Shown in pieces: positions 26,801-36,400 of a stretch of 64,000 nucleotides of DNA. Location of the stretch: positions 7,028 through 71,027 of the forward strand of contig JBJELB010000011.1 of assembly GCA_051878935.1 (NCBI GenBank). Direction: 5' to 3'. Every line of letters starts with the position of its first letter. The first letter of the stretch is position 1. The notes under the pieces are model-generated. The model was not told where the DNA came from and did not search any database. It saw only the letters and a program-made list of their open reading frames with translations. The translations under genes were made by a program, and so were the position numbers. The stretch comes from CANQDT01 sp051878935. Its GTDB lineage: Bacteria; Bacillota; Clostridia; Lachnospirales; Lachnospiraceae.

Positions 26801-28529
26801 TGGATGGGGTACTTTTAGGAAGGATCTTGCGATTGGCGGTAATCCGATTACCTTAGGTGGAAAGGTTTATGAGAAGGGTATCGGTACGCATGCTGACAGT
26901 GAAGTTGTGTATCATCTCAATGGAAAATATACGCGTTTCCAGGCAACAATCGGTATCGATGATGAGACAACACGAGAAACCGGTTCTGCATATTTCCAGG
27001 TTTATGCAACCTACTATGATGAGATCAGCGAAGCTGAGAAAGAAGTCATGATATTAAACCAGTTAATTGAAGGAACTGATACGAAGAAGATTAATATCTC
27101 AGTTGACCAGGTTACAAAATTGCGTTTAGTAACGGATAAGAATGGAAAAAACAGCTGTGACCATACAGACTGGGCTGGTGCGAGATTAATCGGTGCAGCC
27201 AGAGATATTTCTCTTACAAGTAACACGTCGGTTGCTGCATCTGTTGAAACCGTTCTTGACATTGCCAGTGGTAAGATGACAGAAGAGGAAGCAGTGGAAG
27301 CCGGATATGATATGAACAGCATCGATAAAAATCAGAGCGGTTCTGTCACAGCCGTGGATGCATTGTTAATGCTTATGTCCGGTGCGGGTAATGCAAACAA
27401 GGTTACCGTGTTATCCAGTTCTAATATGACGGTACCGGTAGCCGGTGAGACATTTGAAGCAAATGTTTCTCTTAAAAATAAAACAGCAGACAGTTACGAC
27501 TGCAATTCTGTATTAAAGGTATATCAGGAAGATGGTACTGTCGTTGCGGAAACATCTGATTTGGTTACATTAACAAAAGGTGCGGCAGGCTTCTCTGATC
27601 TAAGTGTTGCCGTTCCTGAAGATGCCGGTACATGCTATGCTACTTTGGCAGTATATGATGGAAGCGGACTGAAATTATCGGAAGAGCAGCTCTTTGCCGG
27701 AACAGCATATGTTTATACAGCGGATGAAGCAGAAGAAAACAAGCTGGCAGTAGCACGGGATATGTATGCAGTATCAAAAGAGTTTACACCGGAAATGGTT
27801 GTGACAGCTTCTTTGACATTGCCAACAACCGGAGCAAACGGTTCCGAGATTACGTGGACTTCAGACAATGAAGCTGTTATTGCAGCAGATGGTACGGTAA
27901 CCAGACCGGTTGATGCAGATGCAACAGTAGTCTTAACAGCGACAGTAACGAAAGGCTCTGTATCAAAAACCTATGAGATTATCTGTACGGTGGAAAAAGA
28001 AGAAGTAATCGATGAAACCCAGATTGATTTGGGTACAGCGGTTAAAACCTATGCAAGGGGTTCCTCCTTTGATGCGACAAACCTTACGGATGGCGATATA
28101 GGAACGAAGATTTCTGTTAACCGAAATGATAGCAAAAACTACTTAGCTTATATCGTATATGATGCAGGAGAGGGAAATACGTTTGATCTTCAGCGGATTG
28201 TAACATCCTGCAATAATGGAGGTTCCAAAGTCAATGTTCGTTACTATGGTACGAATAATAGTAAGATAGCAACAACTGATCCAACGACTGACTCTGATAT
28301 GACCAAAAATGAATATGCAGGATTTGTAGAGTATTTCTCAGGCGAAGATGGAAGTATGAACTTCCTCGGTTCTGTTGATGAAAGCAGTTTTGCTTCCGGT
28401 AGTACGGATGCATCCATAATCGTTAGTGATACGAGTGAAACCACACAATATCGTTACCTTGTAGTGGCATTAAACCGTTGGGAAGTAACGGAAGTGAGTG
28501 AACTGAAAGTATATTCTTCCATCGAATGA
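23862..28529 (+). CDS. Secreted GH2 (beta-galactosidase-like) with NPCBM, F5/8 and an internal half-dockerin
   Basis: This 1,555-residue enzyme starts with GTG, chosen because GGAGGAG is correctly spaced for it and not for the ATG nine bases later. Signal peptide about 1-28; GH2 jelly roll about 40-195; Ig domain about 210-340; TIM barrel about 345-660. Acid/base Glu479 is in SVGNEAFF and nucleophile Glu552 is in LVSEYSS. A DUF4982-like Ig (about 680-790), an F5/8-like domain (about 805-955) and an NPCBM domain (about 960-1110) follow. One dockerin repeat (DKNQSGSVTAVDAL) lies internally near 1155-1170. It is followed by two beta-sandwich domains and a C-terminal F5/8-like module (IDLGTAVKTYARGSS). 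The probable role is extracellular beta-galactosidase or related exo-activity. It lies 51 bp after the beta-helix gene without a terminator between, so the two are probably co-transcribed. Confidence 0.88.
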   Translation: MRKMKKILALVLTAGMLVDTMPIPTAQAAQSISAGDELRVHERFNTDWKFVLGNDSGAEKEAYDDLLWSHVALPHSFSIPYDLNQNSFYVGYGWYRKEFTIPQSYLGKRINLEFDGVFQCCSIYVNEQKVTYHEGGYSGFNVDITDYVRYGETNLIAVQVDNKWQPDLAPRGGDHQFSGGIYRDVWLTVTEPVHIDWYGTFVWTPAICNPKYQEGGGTVNILDSYVTDEELAENLEKKQSDVQVITEVTNDSNEAEEVYVTQEVMDAEDTVVATFRSAKETVQAQETSSLIAQSDMISNVKLWSMDDPNLYHVVTKVYSNDVLVDTYDTQFGFRSVQVTTDGFFLNGKRVILDGVNVHQDHGGWCDAVTDGGFYRDVKMIKETGFNFIRGSHYPHDTSFAQACDELGVAFLSEGGQWSIGGFKANDETYGNYTDWFHSAYPMSEEYQVGFDESCTALMENMIRMNRNHPSIIGWSVGNEAFFTDDSTVAKSKALASNMRDRAHLLDPTRKAGIGGTQRKGYNSITVADFAGGNGDGAKAEYTNYELPHLVSEYSSVSAERNDCSPTIEFNYNDIQTEPGSQLKINGNPVYDNDGNPVYQYSLYEGSNYKHNLKDNLPIYLPTGSCGMSKWCMFHHGSIGAKSLRIMGIVDYYRLPLKVWYSYREAKTGIPREDSIEGTATQITLDTNFSYKGQTTLPNDGSDDVQIIVTLKNDQDEWVNDSTDIILEVVDGPGVFPGGKTYTMIDGKTFMDGKGAIEFRSFYSGTTTIKVSAPNRADLEPATLTLKTEDVVGNHTAVEEPEDFMGETIELDNTDSIPEPYVYGKEDAAYNRQTSGTSSSAEGHIPLMAVDGDDTTYWQAEASDKEPYWEIFLENTYDIFKMKVDFGKEEYPFKIERKIPGTETWELISEYNTAEELANRPEEELFAGKTATYVRISFPDMPEGKVPRIYTCSIYGVASKRIPYQMTNTYLSDIPTSDVTVGWGTFRKDLAIGGNPITLGGKVYEKGIGTHADSEVVYHLNGKYTRFQATIGIDDETTRETGSAYFQVYATYYDEISEAEKEVMILNQLIEGTDTKKINISVDQVTKLRLVTDKNGKNSCDHTDWAGARLIGAARDISLTSNTSVAASVETVLDIASGKMTEEEAVEAGYDMNSIDKNQSGSVTAVDALLMLMSGAGNANKVTVLSSSNMTVPVAGETFEANVSLKNKTADSYDCNSVLKVYQEDGTVVAETSDLVTLTKGAAGFSDLSVAVPEDAGTCYATLAVYDGSGLKLSEEQLFAGTAYVYTADEAEENKLAVARDMYAVSKEFTPEMVVTASLTLPTTGANGSEITWTSDNEAVIAADGTVTRPVDADATVVLTATVTKGSVSKTYEIICTVEKEEVIDETQIDLGTAVKTYARGSSFDATNLTDGDIGTKISVNRNDSKNYLAYIVYDAGEGNTFDLQRIVTSCNNGGSKVNVRYYGTNNSKIATTDPTTDSDMTKNEYAGFVEYFSGEDGSMNFLGSVDESSFASGSTDASIIVSDTSETTQYRYLVVALNRWEVTEVSELKVYSSIE

Positions 28530-28540
28530 TGATGAATAAT

Positions 28541-28578
28541 GGCAAAAGGATGCTCCTGGTAAAGGGCATCCTTTTGCC
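28541..28578 (+). terminator. Hairpin terminator after the first GH2 paralogue
   Basis: A perfect 13-bp stem, GGCAAAAGGATGC (28541-28553) with GCATCCTTTTGCC (28566-28578). It is followed by CGCTTCTT rather than a clean T-run, so termination may be partial. Confidence 0.7.
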
Positions 28579-28652
28579 GCTTCTTAAGTATGGATGATAT
28601 CAGATTCCGGTCTGCGCATCGGAACGTTTAAGAATAATGAAGGGGGATTTTT

Positions 28653-28799
28653 ATGCGAAAGAATTTGAAAAAAAGAATGGTATCTGTGATGGTATGTTCG
28701 ATGTTGCTTACTTCGGCAGTGCCGGCAGGTGCAACGATGAATCCGTCGGAAATCACAATAACAAAAGAAACAGTGAATCCTTATATCGTCTACTTCTGA
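28653..28799 (+). pseudogene. GH95 remnant: signal peptide and first residues only
   Basis: A 48-codon open frame follows a good ribosome site (GAAGGGGG). It begins MRKNLKKRMVSVMVC, continues through a signal peptide, and reaches KETVNPYIVYF before a stop. The KETVNPYIVY stretch matches the start of the mature GH95 enzyme at 15245 (KQEAVNPYIVYSSTYKDPVY). Everything after that tyrosine is missing. Twenty-eight bases later the next gene starts. The simplest reading is a GH95 gene that once followed this GH2 (as GH95 still follows GH2 at 10600-20200 and 42448-50549) and has been almost wholly deleted. It could still be translated as a short exported peptide, but no function is evident. Confidence 0.85.
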
Positions 28800-28827
28800 T
28801 GAAGCAAAAATAAATAGAGGGTGAATT

Positions 28828-31800
28828 ATGAAGATAAAATCCATGATTGCATTAGCAATGAGTATGTGTATGTCGGCAACCGCATTTGCCGGCATCGGAA
28901 CTGCAAAAGCGGAAAACACGGCCGCAGGTATTATGAGAGAATATTATATTTCAACAGAAGGCCGTGTAAATGCTTCCGGTACAAAGGAAGACCCGTTTGC
29001 AACCTTGGAACAGGCAAAGGAAGCAGTTCGAACCATCAATACCGATATGACAGGAGACATTGTTGTATATGTAGAAGATGGTACCTATGAGTTTGAAGAC
29101 GAAGTAGTATTTGAGGAAGCAGATTCCGGCACGAATGAATATTCGGTCCGGTATGAAGCAGTAGAAGGAGCAGAGCCTGTTTTTTCCGGTGGTTCGAAAT
29201 TAGAAGCCACCTGGACGAAGGAAGAAAACGGCATTTACAGTGCTCCACTCGAACGGGATGAAAAGCTTCGTGCCATGTATGTCAATGATGTGCTTGCCGA
29301 TATGACGAGCAAAAAGATACAGGGTCGAGGCGGCTATGGCACCTATAATATTACAACTGCTATGGGTGAATGGGCGTGGAAAAACGGCAGTACCTATGAA
29401 GGAACCATCTTAGATTATGATGAAACGTTGTTCAATACGAGAAATCCGGAGGATATCGAATTAGAAACAGAAATGACCTGGAACCGGGAAATCGTATGTG
29501 TCGAGCGTTTTGAAGATATCGGAAACAATCAGATGGCAGCAATGCTGCAGATGCCGTATGCAGCGATTGCCTTATCGTTATTGTGGAATACAAATTACAG
29601 CACATCAAAAATGCAGACGGTTTATAACGTATTTGAATGGTTGGATGAGCCGGGTGAATTTTATTTTGATAAGGCCGGTCAACGCTTGTATTATTATCCT
29701 CGTGAGGGAGAAGATATGAGTACCGCTGAGGTTGTGATCCCACGGATAGAAACTTTGGTGTCAATTGAAGGAACCTCCAGAGAAAGCCGTGTAAATCACA
29801 TTTCGTTTGATGGACTTACCTTTGCTTATACCGATTGGAATCTGTATGAACTCGAAGGTTCCCATGGTCGCGCTACCGTACAGGCAGAGGAAATTGCCAC
29901 AGCCTTTGAACCGGATCATCATACATCGATTTACCGTATGTCTGATTTGAGTCCGGCGGCTGTCGAAGTAACCAATGCAGAATATCTTTCCTTTACCGGA
30001 AACACTTTTAAAAATGTAGCTGCAATTGGTTTATCACTTGTCAATGATGTGGTTCATACCACGGCAGATGGTAACAAGTTTATGTGGACAGGCGGCTCTG
30101 CCATCGTCATCGGTCACATGCAGCATATGTATATTGATGATAAGGGAAGCAATTACGGAAAATACAGTGATAAAGAAAAATATGATATTGGAGTAGAAGG
30201 AAGCTGTCAGTATCTGGATATTACAAACAATTATCTGTATCAGACTTGTACCATTTATCCGGGTGATGTAGCATTTCATATTTTTGCAGGCTCTTATCTG
30301 AATGTGCAATATAATATGATAGACCATACTCCATATTCCGGAATGAATGTTGGATGGGGCTGGCATAATATGAATGGTAGTGAACAGTCGGTTGTTCCCG
30401 GCGTTCCATATGAACAGACTCATCATAATATGATTCAGAATAATACCATTAAAAATACCTTAGAGTTCTTATCGGATGGTGGGGCGGTTTATACTTTAGG
30501 TGATATGCCATATTCGGAAATGAACGAAAATGTGATTCTGGATATCGGTCCGGAAATTGATGATCCAAATTCCTGGATTCGTGCATTCCATAGTGACCAG
30601 GGTACCAAACATTTATCCGGAAAACGCAATGTTATGCAGATTCCTGCGACACATCCTTGTATTGACTGTGGAGAGTGGAGTGGATATAAAGGCTATAATA
30701 ATTGGGATGATAACTATTCTACCTCTTCCATATATGCATCTGTAACGATGTATTCTACAGATGAGAATTTTGAAGAGGGAAGTGTTGTAACAAACCCTCA
30801 TACATTCCCGGATGGGTACTGGAATCATGATGTCTTTGATATTGTACAAAAATCCGGCATCGAGAGTAGTTATTATAAAGAGATGCCTTCCGAATTTATC
30901 GTTCAGAATCAATTATTGCCAACAAACTTTAAGCTGGATGCAGGTGCTCTGTTACAGTTTCATTATGAGGATGGCGATATTGACGGGGAAGTATGGCTGG
31001 CACCGGAAGGAACCGAAACTTTTGTAGAAAGCGACACTGTAAGGAAACTGAAAGATTCACAGGTAACAGTACCATATGAAGATGAGCAGTATCGTATCTA
31101 TATTGTAAAGGATGGAGTTGCTTCCGAACCTTCTGTCGGCGAAATCATTCTTGCAAAGAGATTGCCGCTTCAGCATGTAACCTATGATGATATGACTTAT
31201 CTGCAATATGATGTATCGGATGTGAACTGGAATAGAGCAGTCAGAATGTTCTTATCAGGAACAGCCGGAAACCCTTCGGGTGCGGAATCAAAATTACAGG
31301 TATATGCAGTGAAACCGGATGTCGATTTTACCTCACAGGATGACTTGGAGGCAGGAATCGTAGATCATGAGAAGTATGTATCGAGTGAAACATATAGTGG
31401 AACAGAGTTTTCTTATGAGATGAAGTTAAAAGCTCTCGTATCTTTACTAAAAGAACAGGTAAGTGATGATGGTAAGCTGATGTTTGCAATCAAGGATGTC
31501 AATGGAACTGTAGATTCTCTGTATTCCAAGAATGAGAAATATTGTCCGGTATTAGAGGTAGAAGAGGATGAGAACGTTGTTTGTTTCAAATGTACAGAGG
31601 TTCAATCCGGAAATTTGATGTTAGGCCGGGGACGTTCTATCCTGATGAAGGTAGATTTGTCCGACTTAGAGGCTTCCATTGCGAAAGCAACCTTGTCCTT
31701 ATCGTATGTGAAAGGAAAGGTACATGCATTTGATGTATTCCTGATGCCTGATATGGAATGGACGCCGGATAATTTCGTTTCCGTGGCTCATCATGCAGAT

Positions 31801-33432
31801 GAAGGAAAACAATACTTAATGTATAAATTAGTACAGATGAATGATCTCATTTGTCCGGATGTAAAGCTGAATGTATCAAATGAAAACAATATAACGGAAG
31901 AAGATCAGAAGAAAGCGGTTTACAGTGCCAGATATGGTGTGCTGGCGAACGAATTCTATGGAGATTATGCGGAGGCTGACAAAGATGCCTATAAGAGTGT
32001 CGATGTTACGAATACACTTCGTGCCGCTATGGACAAAGGACAAGAGGAAGCGACCCTGCTGTTGTTTGCACCACAGAAATTTAGCAGCACTGCTGATTTC
32101 TACGGTCCGGATAATGGAGCAGCAATGCTGGAGCAATTGCCAACAGTTTCCATTACAACCATGGAAGAAGAGAAGTCCTATGATACGAGTATCAAATCTA
32201 TGGCATATGGAATCATCGGGAAATTCGTCATTTCCGATTTGCCGGCAAACCTAACCGTTGCTGATTTGGAAGTAGAATGTAATTCGGAAGCAGCAACCTA
32301 TTATGTGAAAGACAGAAAAGGAAATTTACTGTCAGAAGAAGATAGAATCTCAAAAGGCGATATGTTATATATCGTAGCAGAGGATGGAACAGAAAAGGAA
32401 TATTATCTGGATGCTGCATTGTCCGATGAGGAAGCGTTAGCCGTAGATATGGAAGAAATCTCAGATATTACGATTTCAGATACGATTTATTATGAGCTTC
32501 CGACGGAGGGAACCTATGGTTCTCAGATTTCCTGGGAATATAAAAAGGCAGATGAACCAAATTCCTATTATTATGATTTGTCAAATAACGAAGTACATCT
32601 TCCGGCTTATCAGGATGTAACGATTCCAATGCGTGCAACTTTTACCTGTGGCGAGCTGGAGCCGGTATCAAAGGATGTCAATGTGATTATTAAACAGTTA
32701 GACAACTATCTGATGCCAAGTGATGATGCTTATATTGAAATGGGGAAACCAACGGTGAATTATGGTTCCGTTTCGATTATTCTAAGCTATGATTCCGGCA
32801 GAGGCGGACCGGGTCGTACCGGCTTGGTGAGGTTTGATTTGAAAGAAATCAAGGAGAAAATGGAAGCAGAGAATCTTACGATTTCAAATGCCACCTTTGG
32901 TGCTACATATTATTGGAGTAAAGCTCCTACGATTGATCTGTACGCAGTAGATACGGACTGGAAGGAAGAAACAGCTACCTATGAGAATCTGTATTCGAAG
33001 CTGGAATTGACAGAAGAAAACCGGATTCTGTCCAATCAGACGTTCCCTGGAAAAGGAACAGAATGTAAAATGCAGTCGGAAGTACTGGCAGCAAAAATAA
33101 AAGAAGCAATTGAGGCAGGAAAAGAATCGATTACACTGGTGATGCTTCCAACTTCAGATTCGGCAACCGGCGATATTGGTACAAAGGAAAGTGATAGCTT
33201 TAGTCTGTGTCCAAAATTATATTTGGATTATGTAGCAGCAGAAGATACGGCAGTCAAAGGAGATGTCAATGGAAATGGCACGGTAACAGCGGTAGATGCC
33301 TTGCTTGCCTTATCCTACGTTAATCAGACAGAGGTATCAGAGACAATCAAAAACCGTGCAGACATGGATGAAGATAATGCGATTACAGAACATGATGTGG
33401 TTGCAATTTTAACAAAGGCTACACAGGCTTAA
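28828..33432 (+). CDS. Secreted right-handed beta-helix protein (GH141-like) with two CBM96-like domains and dockerin
   Basis: This 1,534-residue paralogue of the 20361 protein has an almost identical signal peptide (MKIKSMIALAMSMCMS) and a beta-helix to about residue 690. After about residue 910 it no longer follows its paralogue. Instead the last about 620 residues match those of the esterase-like protein at 5169: CBM96/DNRLRE-like domain (VQSGNLMLGRGRSILMK), Ig-like domain, second CBM96-like domain and dockerin. The dockerin from about 1478 has the standard repeat first (DVNGNGTVTAVDAL) and a divergent one second (DMDEDNAITEHD). The ribosome site is AGAGGGTG. Likely an extracellular glycosidase on the same glycan as its neighbours; substrate unknown. 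It is followed after 25 bp by the second GH2 copy. Confidence 0.8.
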   Translation: MKIKSMIALAMSMCMSATAFAGIGTAKAENTAAGIMREYYISTEGRVNASGTKEDPFATLEQAKEAVRTINTDMTGDIVVYVEDGTYEFEDEVVFEEADSGTNEYSVRYEAVEGAEPVFSGGSKLEATWTKEENGIYSAPLERDEKLRAMYVNDVLADMTSKKIQGRGGYGTYNITTAMGEWAWKNGSTYEGTILDYDETLFNTRNPEDIELETEMTWNREIVCVERFEDIGNNQMAAMLQMPYAAIALSLLWNTNYSTSKMQTVYNVFEWLDEPGEFYFDKAGQRLYYYPREGEDMSTAEVVIPRIETLVSIEGTSRESRVNHISFDGLTFAYTDWNLYELEGSHGRATVQAEEIATAFEPDHHTSIYRMSDLSPAAVEVTNAEYLSFTGNTFKNVAAIGLSLVNDVVHTTADGNKFMWTGGSAIVIGHMQHMYIDDKGSNYGKYSDKEKYDIGVEGSCQYLDITNNYLYQTCTIYPGDVAFHIFAGSYLNVQYNMIDHTPYSGMNVGWGWHNMNGSEQSVVPGVPYEQTHHNMIQNNTIKNTLEFLSDGGAVYTLGDMPYSEMNENVILDIGPEIDDPNSWIRAFHSDQGTKHLSGKRNVMQIPATHPCIDCGEWSGYKGYNNWDDNYSTSSIYASVTMYSTDENFEEGSVVTNPHTFPDGYWNHDVFDIVQKSGIESSYYKEMPSEFIVQNQLLPTNFKLDAGALLQFHYEDGDIDGEVWLAPEGTETFVESDTVRKLKDSQVTVPYEDEQYRIYIVKDGVASEPSVGEIILAKRLPLQHVTYDDMTYLQYDVSDVNWNRAVRMFLSGTAGNPSGAESKLQVYAVKPDVDFTSQDDLEAGIVDHEKYVSSETYSGTEFSYEMKLKALVSLLKEQVSDDGKLMFAIKDVNGTVDSLYSKNEKYCPVLEVEEDENVVCFKCTEVQSGNLMLGRGRSILMKVDLSDLEASIAKATLSLSYVKGKVHAFDVFLMPDMEWTPDNFVSVAHHADEGKQYLMYKLVQMNDLICPDVKLNVSNENNITEEDQKKAVYSARYGVLANEFYGDYAEADKDAYKSVDVTNTLRAAMDKGQEEATLLLFAPQKFSSTADFYGPDNGAAMLEQLPTVSITTMEEEKSYDTSIKSMAYGIIGKFVISDLPANLTVADLEVECNSEAATYYVKDRKGNLLSEEDRISKGDMLYIVAEDGTEKEYYLDAALSDEEALAVDMEEISDITISDTIYYELPTEGTYGSQISWEYKKADEPNSYYYDLSNNEVHLPAYQDVTIPMRATFTCGELEPVSKDVNVIIKQLDNYLMPSDDAYIEMGKPTVNYGSVSIILSYDSGRGGPGRTGLVRFDLKEIKEKMEAENLTISNATFGATYYWSKAPTIDLYAVDTDWKEETATYENLYSKLELTEENRILSNQTFPGKGTECKMQSEVLAAKIKEAIEAGKESITLVMLPTSDSATGDIGTKESDSFSLCPKLYLDYVAAEDTAVKGDVNGNGTVTAVDALLALSYVNQTEVSETIKNRADMDEDNAITEHDVVAILTKATQA

Positions 33433-33457
33433 ACAGGAGCATGGAGGGTATGCAAAA

Positions 33458-36400
33458 ATGAGCAGAAGAAAAAGAATGAAACGATGGTTAGCGTTGACGC
33501 TAACAGCCGGTATGCTGTTTGGTTCTATGCCGATGCAGCAGACTTATGCAGCTCCGGTAGAAACCGTTGACGAAGCATTGCGTATTCATGAACGGTTTAA
33601 TTCAGATTGGAAATTTGCACTGGGAGATGATGAAGGTGCAGAGCTGGAAGACTATGATGATATGTTATGGGGAGATATCGCACTTCCGCACAGCTTTAGT
33701 ATTCCTTATGATATTAATCAGAACAGCTTTTATGTAGGAATCGGCTGGTACCGTAAGGAGTTTACGGTACCGGAGTCCTACCGGGGAAAACGCATCAATC
33801 TCGAATTTGACGGTGTGTTCCAGACTTGCAGTATTTATGTCAACGAACAAAAGGTAACGGAGCATGAGGGTGGATACAGTGGATTTCATGTTGATATTAC
33901 AGACTATGTTCGTTATGGAGCCTCCAACCTTATCGCAGTTGAAGTAGATAATACATGGAAGCCGGACCTGGCACCGCGTGGTGGTGACCATCAGTTCAGC
34001 GGCGGTATCTATCGTGATGTCTGGCTAACAGTAACAGAGCCGGTACATATTGACTGGTATGGTACGTTTGTCTGGACGCCTGCCATCTGTAATCCGAAGT
34101 ACCAGGAGGGTGGTGGTACAGTAAACATTTTGGATTCTTATGTATCAGATGAAGAATTAGCAGAAAATCTGGAAAAGAAACAGTCTGACGTACAGGTTAT
34201 TACGGAAGTCACGAACGATTCCAATGAGGCGGTTGAATTATATGTAACACAAAGAGTTATGGATGCTGAGGATAACGTAGTAGCAACCTTTTCATCCGAA
34301 CCTGAGACAGTGGAGCCACAGAAAGGCACTGCTTTGATCGCACAAAGCGAGATGATTTCTGATATCAGGCTCTGGTCTATGGATACTCCGAATCTGTATC
34401 ATGTAGAAACTGCGGTTTATGCAAATAATGCATTAGTGGATATTTACGATACCCAGTTTGGTTTTCGTAGTGCACAATTTACAACGGATGGCTTTTTCTT
34501 AAACGGAGAACGCGTCATCTTAGATGGTGTTAATGTGCATCAGGACCATGGCGGATGGTGTGATGCAGTTACAGATGGGGCATTCTATCGTGATGTAAAG
34601 ATGGTAAAGGAAACAGGCTTTAACTTTATCCGTGGTTCCCATTATCCACATGATACCAGCTTTGCACAGGCTTGTGACGAGTTAGGTATTGCATTCTGGT
34701 CGGAAGGCGGTCAATGGAGTACCGGTGGCTTCAAATCCGATGATGATGTGTATGGAAGCTATAAAGACTGGTTCCATTGCACGTATCCGATGAAGGAAGA
34801 GAATCAGGAACGTTTTGAACAAAGCTGTATGGATATGCTGGAAAGTATGATTCGTATGAATCGGAACCATCCATCCATCATGGTATGGAGTACCGGTAAT
34901 GAACCATTCTTTACCCATACCAGTACGATAGCAAAATCAAAAGCATTAGCGAATAAAATGCGTAATTATGCACATAAACTGGATCCTACCAGAAAAGCAG
35001 CCCTTGGAGGGACACAGCGTGAGGATTTTAACGTTTTGGAAGTAGCCGATATGGCAGGTGGTAATGGTGACGGAGCATTAGCTCAATATACCAATTATGA
35101 AATGCCACATATGGTTTCTGAATATGCTTCAACAATCGCAGAACGAAATAACTGTAGTCCCAACCTGCGATTTACGACAGATTTTAAAACGAATCCGGGA
35201 AATACGATAGAAGTAAATGGAAAGACCATTACCGAATACTCATTATATGAAAACTCCGGTTATTATCACGAACTGGATGGACTTCCTCTTTATATACCGA
35301 CCGGCTCAAGTGGTATGTCCTTGTGGTGTATGTACCAGCACGGTAGTGTTGCAGATAAGAAGATGCGTACGATGGGTATCGTGGATTATTATCGTCTTCC
35401 GTTAAAATCCTGGTATACCTATCGTGAAGTAAAAACCGGAGTTCCAAGAGAAGATTCGGTAGAAGGAACTGCAACCAAGATTACGTTAGATACGAATTAT
35501 TCGTATGAAGGACAGACAACCTTACCAAATGACGGTAGTGATGACGTACAGATTATCGTTACCTTAAAGAACGATAACAATGAATGGGTAAATGACAGTA
35601 CGAATATTTTATTGGAAGTAGTGGATGGACCAGGTGTATTCCCGGGTGGTAAGACATACAAGATGATAGATGATAAGACCTTTATGGATGGTAAGGGTGC
35701 GATTGAATTCCGTTCCTTCTATTCCGGTACTACGTCGATTCAGGTATCCGCTCCGGACCGTCCTGATCTGGAACCGGTAACCATGACTCTGACAACAGAG
35801 GATGTTGTAGGAAATCATACCGCAGCAAGTGAACCTGAAGATTTTATGGGAGAGATGTTAGAGCTGAACAATTCCGAATCTGTTCCGGAGCCATCGGTTT
35901 ATGGAAAAGAGGATGCAGCCTATAACCGTCAGACCGGTTCGACCTCCAGCTATGAGGAAGGACATATTCCTTTGAGTGCGGTAGATGGTGATGACAGTAC
36001 CTATTGGCAGGCAGGAGCAGATGATGAAGCTCCATGTTGGGAGATTTTCTTGGAAAATACATATGATATTTTCACGATGAAATTAAATTTCGGTGAGGAA
36101 GAATATCCATATACGATTGAGAGAAACATTCCGGATACCGATCAGTGGGAAGTGCTTGCCCGGTATCAGACAGCAGATGAGGTAGCCAATCGTCCTGCGG
36201 AAGAATTGATTGCAGGAAAGACAGCAAACCGGATTCGTATTTCGTTCCCGGATATGCCGAAAGGAAAGCTGCCGCGGATCTATACATGTAATATTTATGG
36301 GGTAGAGCATAAACGTATCCCATACCAGATGACGGATACCTATTTATCCGACTTGCCGGCGACAGAGGTTACTGTCGGATGGGGTACCTATCAGAACAAC

